A stretch of DNA of 49,651 nt, taken from contig BCJX01000015.1 of NCBI GenBank assembly GCA_001600415.1, positions 1,006,486-1,056,136 on the forward strand, read 5' to 3'. The notes below the pieces were generated by a model. The model saw only the letters and a list, made by a program, of their open reading frames with translations, made no database searches and was not told the DNA's origin. The stretch's first letter is position 1. The number at the start of each line of letters is the position of its first letter. Of the stretch, positions 48,614-49,651 are shown piece by piece. The DNA is from Pascua guehoae. Lineage: Eukaryota; Basidiomycota; Tremellomycetes; Trichosporonales; Trichosporonaceae. Both the position numbers and the translations under genes were made by a program.

Positions 48614-49594
48614 ATGCCCGCGCCCAACTCGACGGCGAAACCAGCCTGGCTCACCACGCTACAGACGGACGGCGTCGCGGTCGTCCCCTCGGCCATTCCC
48701 GAGTCGGAATGCGACGCGTTCGCGGACGCGGCGTACGGGTGGCTCGAGAGTTTCGGTACTGCCTTCAACCGCCACGATCGCGCGACGTGGACGGGGGCGA
48801 ATCTGCCGCCGAGTGTCGCGGGGGGGATGTATTCGGGGTTGGGGGTGGAGCATGAGGCGTTTGTGTGGCGGGTAAGGACGTGAGTTGGTTGTGGGGGTTT
48901 GGGCCAAGGGGTTGGGGTTGGGGGTGGGGAGGCGACTGGGGCTGGTAGGGGAGGAGGGGGTGTTTGGGGAGAGGCACATTAAGTCGGTGTGCAGGATGGG
49001 TTAGCAGGTTGTTTCTCGTAGAGGGGAGGTGGGTTTGAGGGATGGTCTATCAAGGGAGTTGAAGTAGATGGGTGAGCCCAACTGGAGAGCTCTCCTGCCT
49101 CACAGGCTGGGGATGAGATCCGAGGTGACGCCTTGGTCTAGTCCGAGTCCGCGCCCCTGTTCTCGCTCTGATGTGGCTACAACGGCCTAGTCGCTGCCGT
49201 TTCTGCGTTCAAGTACTGCGAAGAATTTGGCAGGCCCCCAAACAGCTTTGGTGTTGACGTCGATAAGAGTTTCCGGCGGACCTCTGGTGTAAAGACGGAC
49301 ATGGAGGTCGGAGCAGAGCTCCAGGACTCTTGGACTGAACACTCCTCTCTCCCTCCCTACCCCCTCCGGCCCCCACCCCACCACCCACCTGTTTGAACTG
49401 CAGGTTCGAGCTCCGCCCCACGCCTGACCCGACCTACTTCCTAACCCTCAGACAGCCCGGCATCCTCGCCGCCTTCGCGGCCGCATGGGACGTATCCCCC
49501 TCCGACCTCGTGGCGAGCTTTGACGGCATCAACATTACATTTCCGCTCGGCCCGCATGGCCGGGGGGATATCAAGCCTACCAAGCCGTGGCCGC
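48614..49594 (+). CDS. phytanoyl-CoA dioxygenase-like protein, 3' partial
   Basis: Exons 48614-48879 and 49452-49594, then a GTGAGT donor at 49595 with the window ending inside the next intron; about 136 residues are visible. The pattern fits the Fe(II)/2-oxoglutarate PhyH fold: a disordered start, LQTDGVAVVPSAIPESECDAFADAAY (the typical opening 'rise of the dioxygenase' helix), GVEHEAFVWRVRTQPGILAAFAAAW and DLVASFDGINITFP. The iron-binding His-x-Asp should follow beyond the window, so activity cannot be judged. The donor at 48880 and acceptor before 49452 (CTAACCCTCAG) were chosen because they join VRT to QPGILAAF in frame. The 573-nt intron is G-rich then C-rich. Confidence 0.75.
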
Positions 49595-49651
49595 GTGAGT
49601 GTCCCACCACCCACTTCCCCGGCCACCTGCCTGCCACCCGCCACCTTCCAC

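Overview
The window looks like a nuclear chromosome segment from a GC-rich basidiomycete yeast. A Tremellomycete is most likely: the Ras protein begins [11 protein letters not shown] and ends GCCGGCVVL, which is the Cryptococcus-type RAS1 layout as I recall it. Placement within the Trichosporonales is a guess. Genes are eukaryotic, mostly rich in spliceosomal introns (GTGAGT or GTGCGT donors, CTGAC/CTAAC branch sites close to the AG), and there is one intron-containing tRNA gene. No virus, transposon, CRISPR or bacterial-type operon was recognised. A 110-base assembly gap lies at 31708-31817.

Layout. (1) 1-4356: 3' part of a membrane-anchored flavin monooxygenase with ten visible exons (+). 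(2) 4357-7636: gene-poor, with GATA-factor motifs, leading to (3) a Mep1/3-type ammonium transporter, 7637-9559 (+). (4) 11099-12373: PEX11 (-), divergent from (5) a kinesin-8-like motor, 13219-16639 (+). (6) 16974-20132: large AT-hook protein (+). (7) 20623-22601: four-helix membrane protein with a Cys/Asp/His-rich tail (+). (8) 22912-25242: DUG1/CNDP2-type dipeptidase (-). (9) 25856-27930: RING-like plus RRM-like protein (+). (10) 28439-31684: class III Old Yellow Enzyme (-), 5' end lost next to the gap. (11) 32904-32996: tRNA-Ile(AAT) with a 19-nt intron. (12) 34178-35249: unrecognised Ser/Pro/Arg-rich protein (-). (13) 35948-36809: VAMP7-like R-SNARE (+). (14) 37016-38184: proteasome lid deubiquitinase RPN11 (-). 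(15) 38669-40324: SPT2 chromatin protein (+). (16) 40325-43762: gene-free block full of minisatellites. (17) 43763-45464: RAS1 (-). (18) 45465-48613: gene-poor with a long poly-G tract. (19) 48614-end: 5' part of a phytanoyl-CoA-dioxygenase-like gene (+).

The genes are mostly independent housekeeping functions: peroxisome division, proteasome, vesicle fusion, glutathione/dipeptide turnover, ammonium uptake, Ras signalling and chromatin. No gene cluster is evident. The most distinctive signal is gene architecture. Seven introns are only 33-38 nt long, with recognisable branch sites in most of them. Coding microexons of 9-18 nt occur in five genes. Several small introns are in frame and stop-free, so retaining them would give full-length alternative proteins. 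Exon coordinates were derived by hand from splice consensus, reading-frame continuity and family motifs; every model given as exon lists closes in frame, but none has transcript support here.
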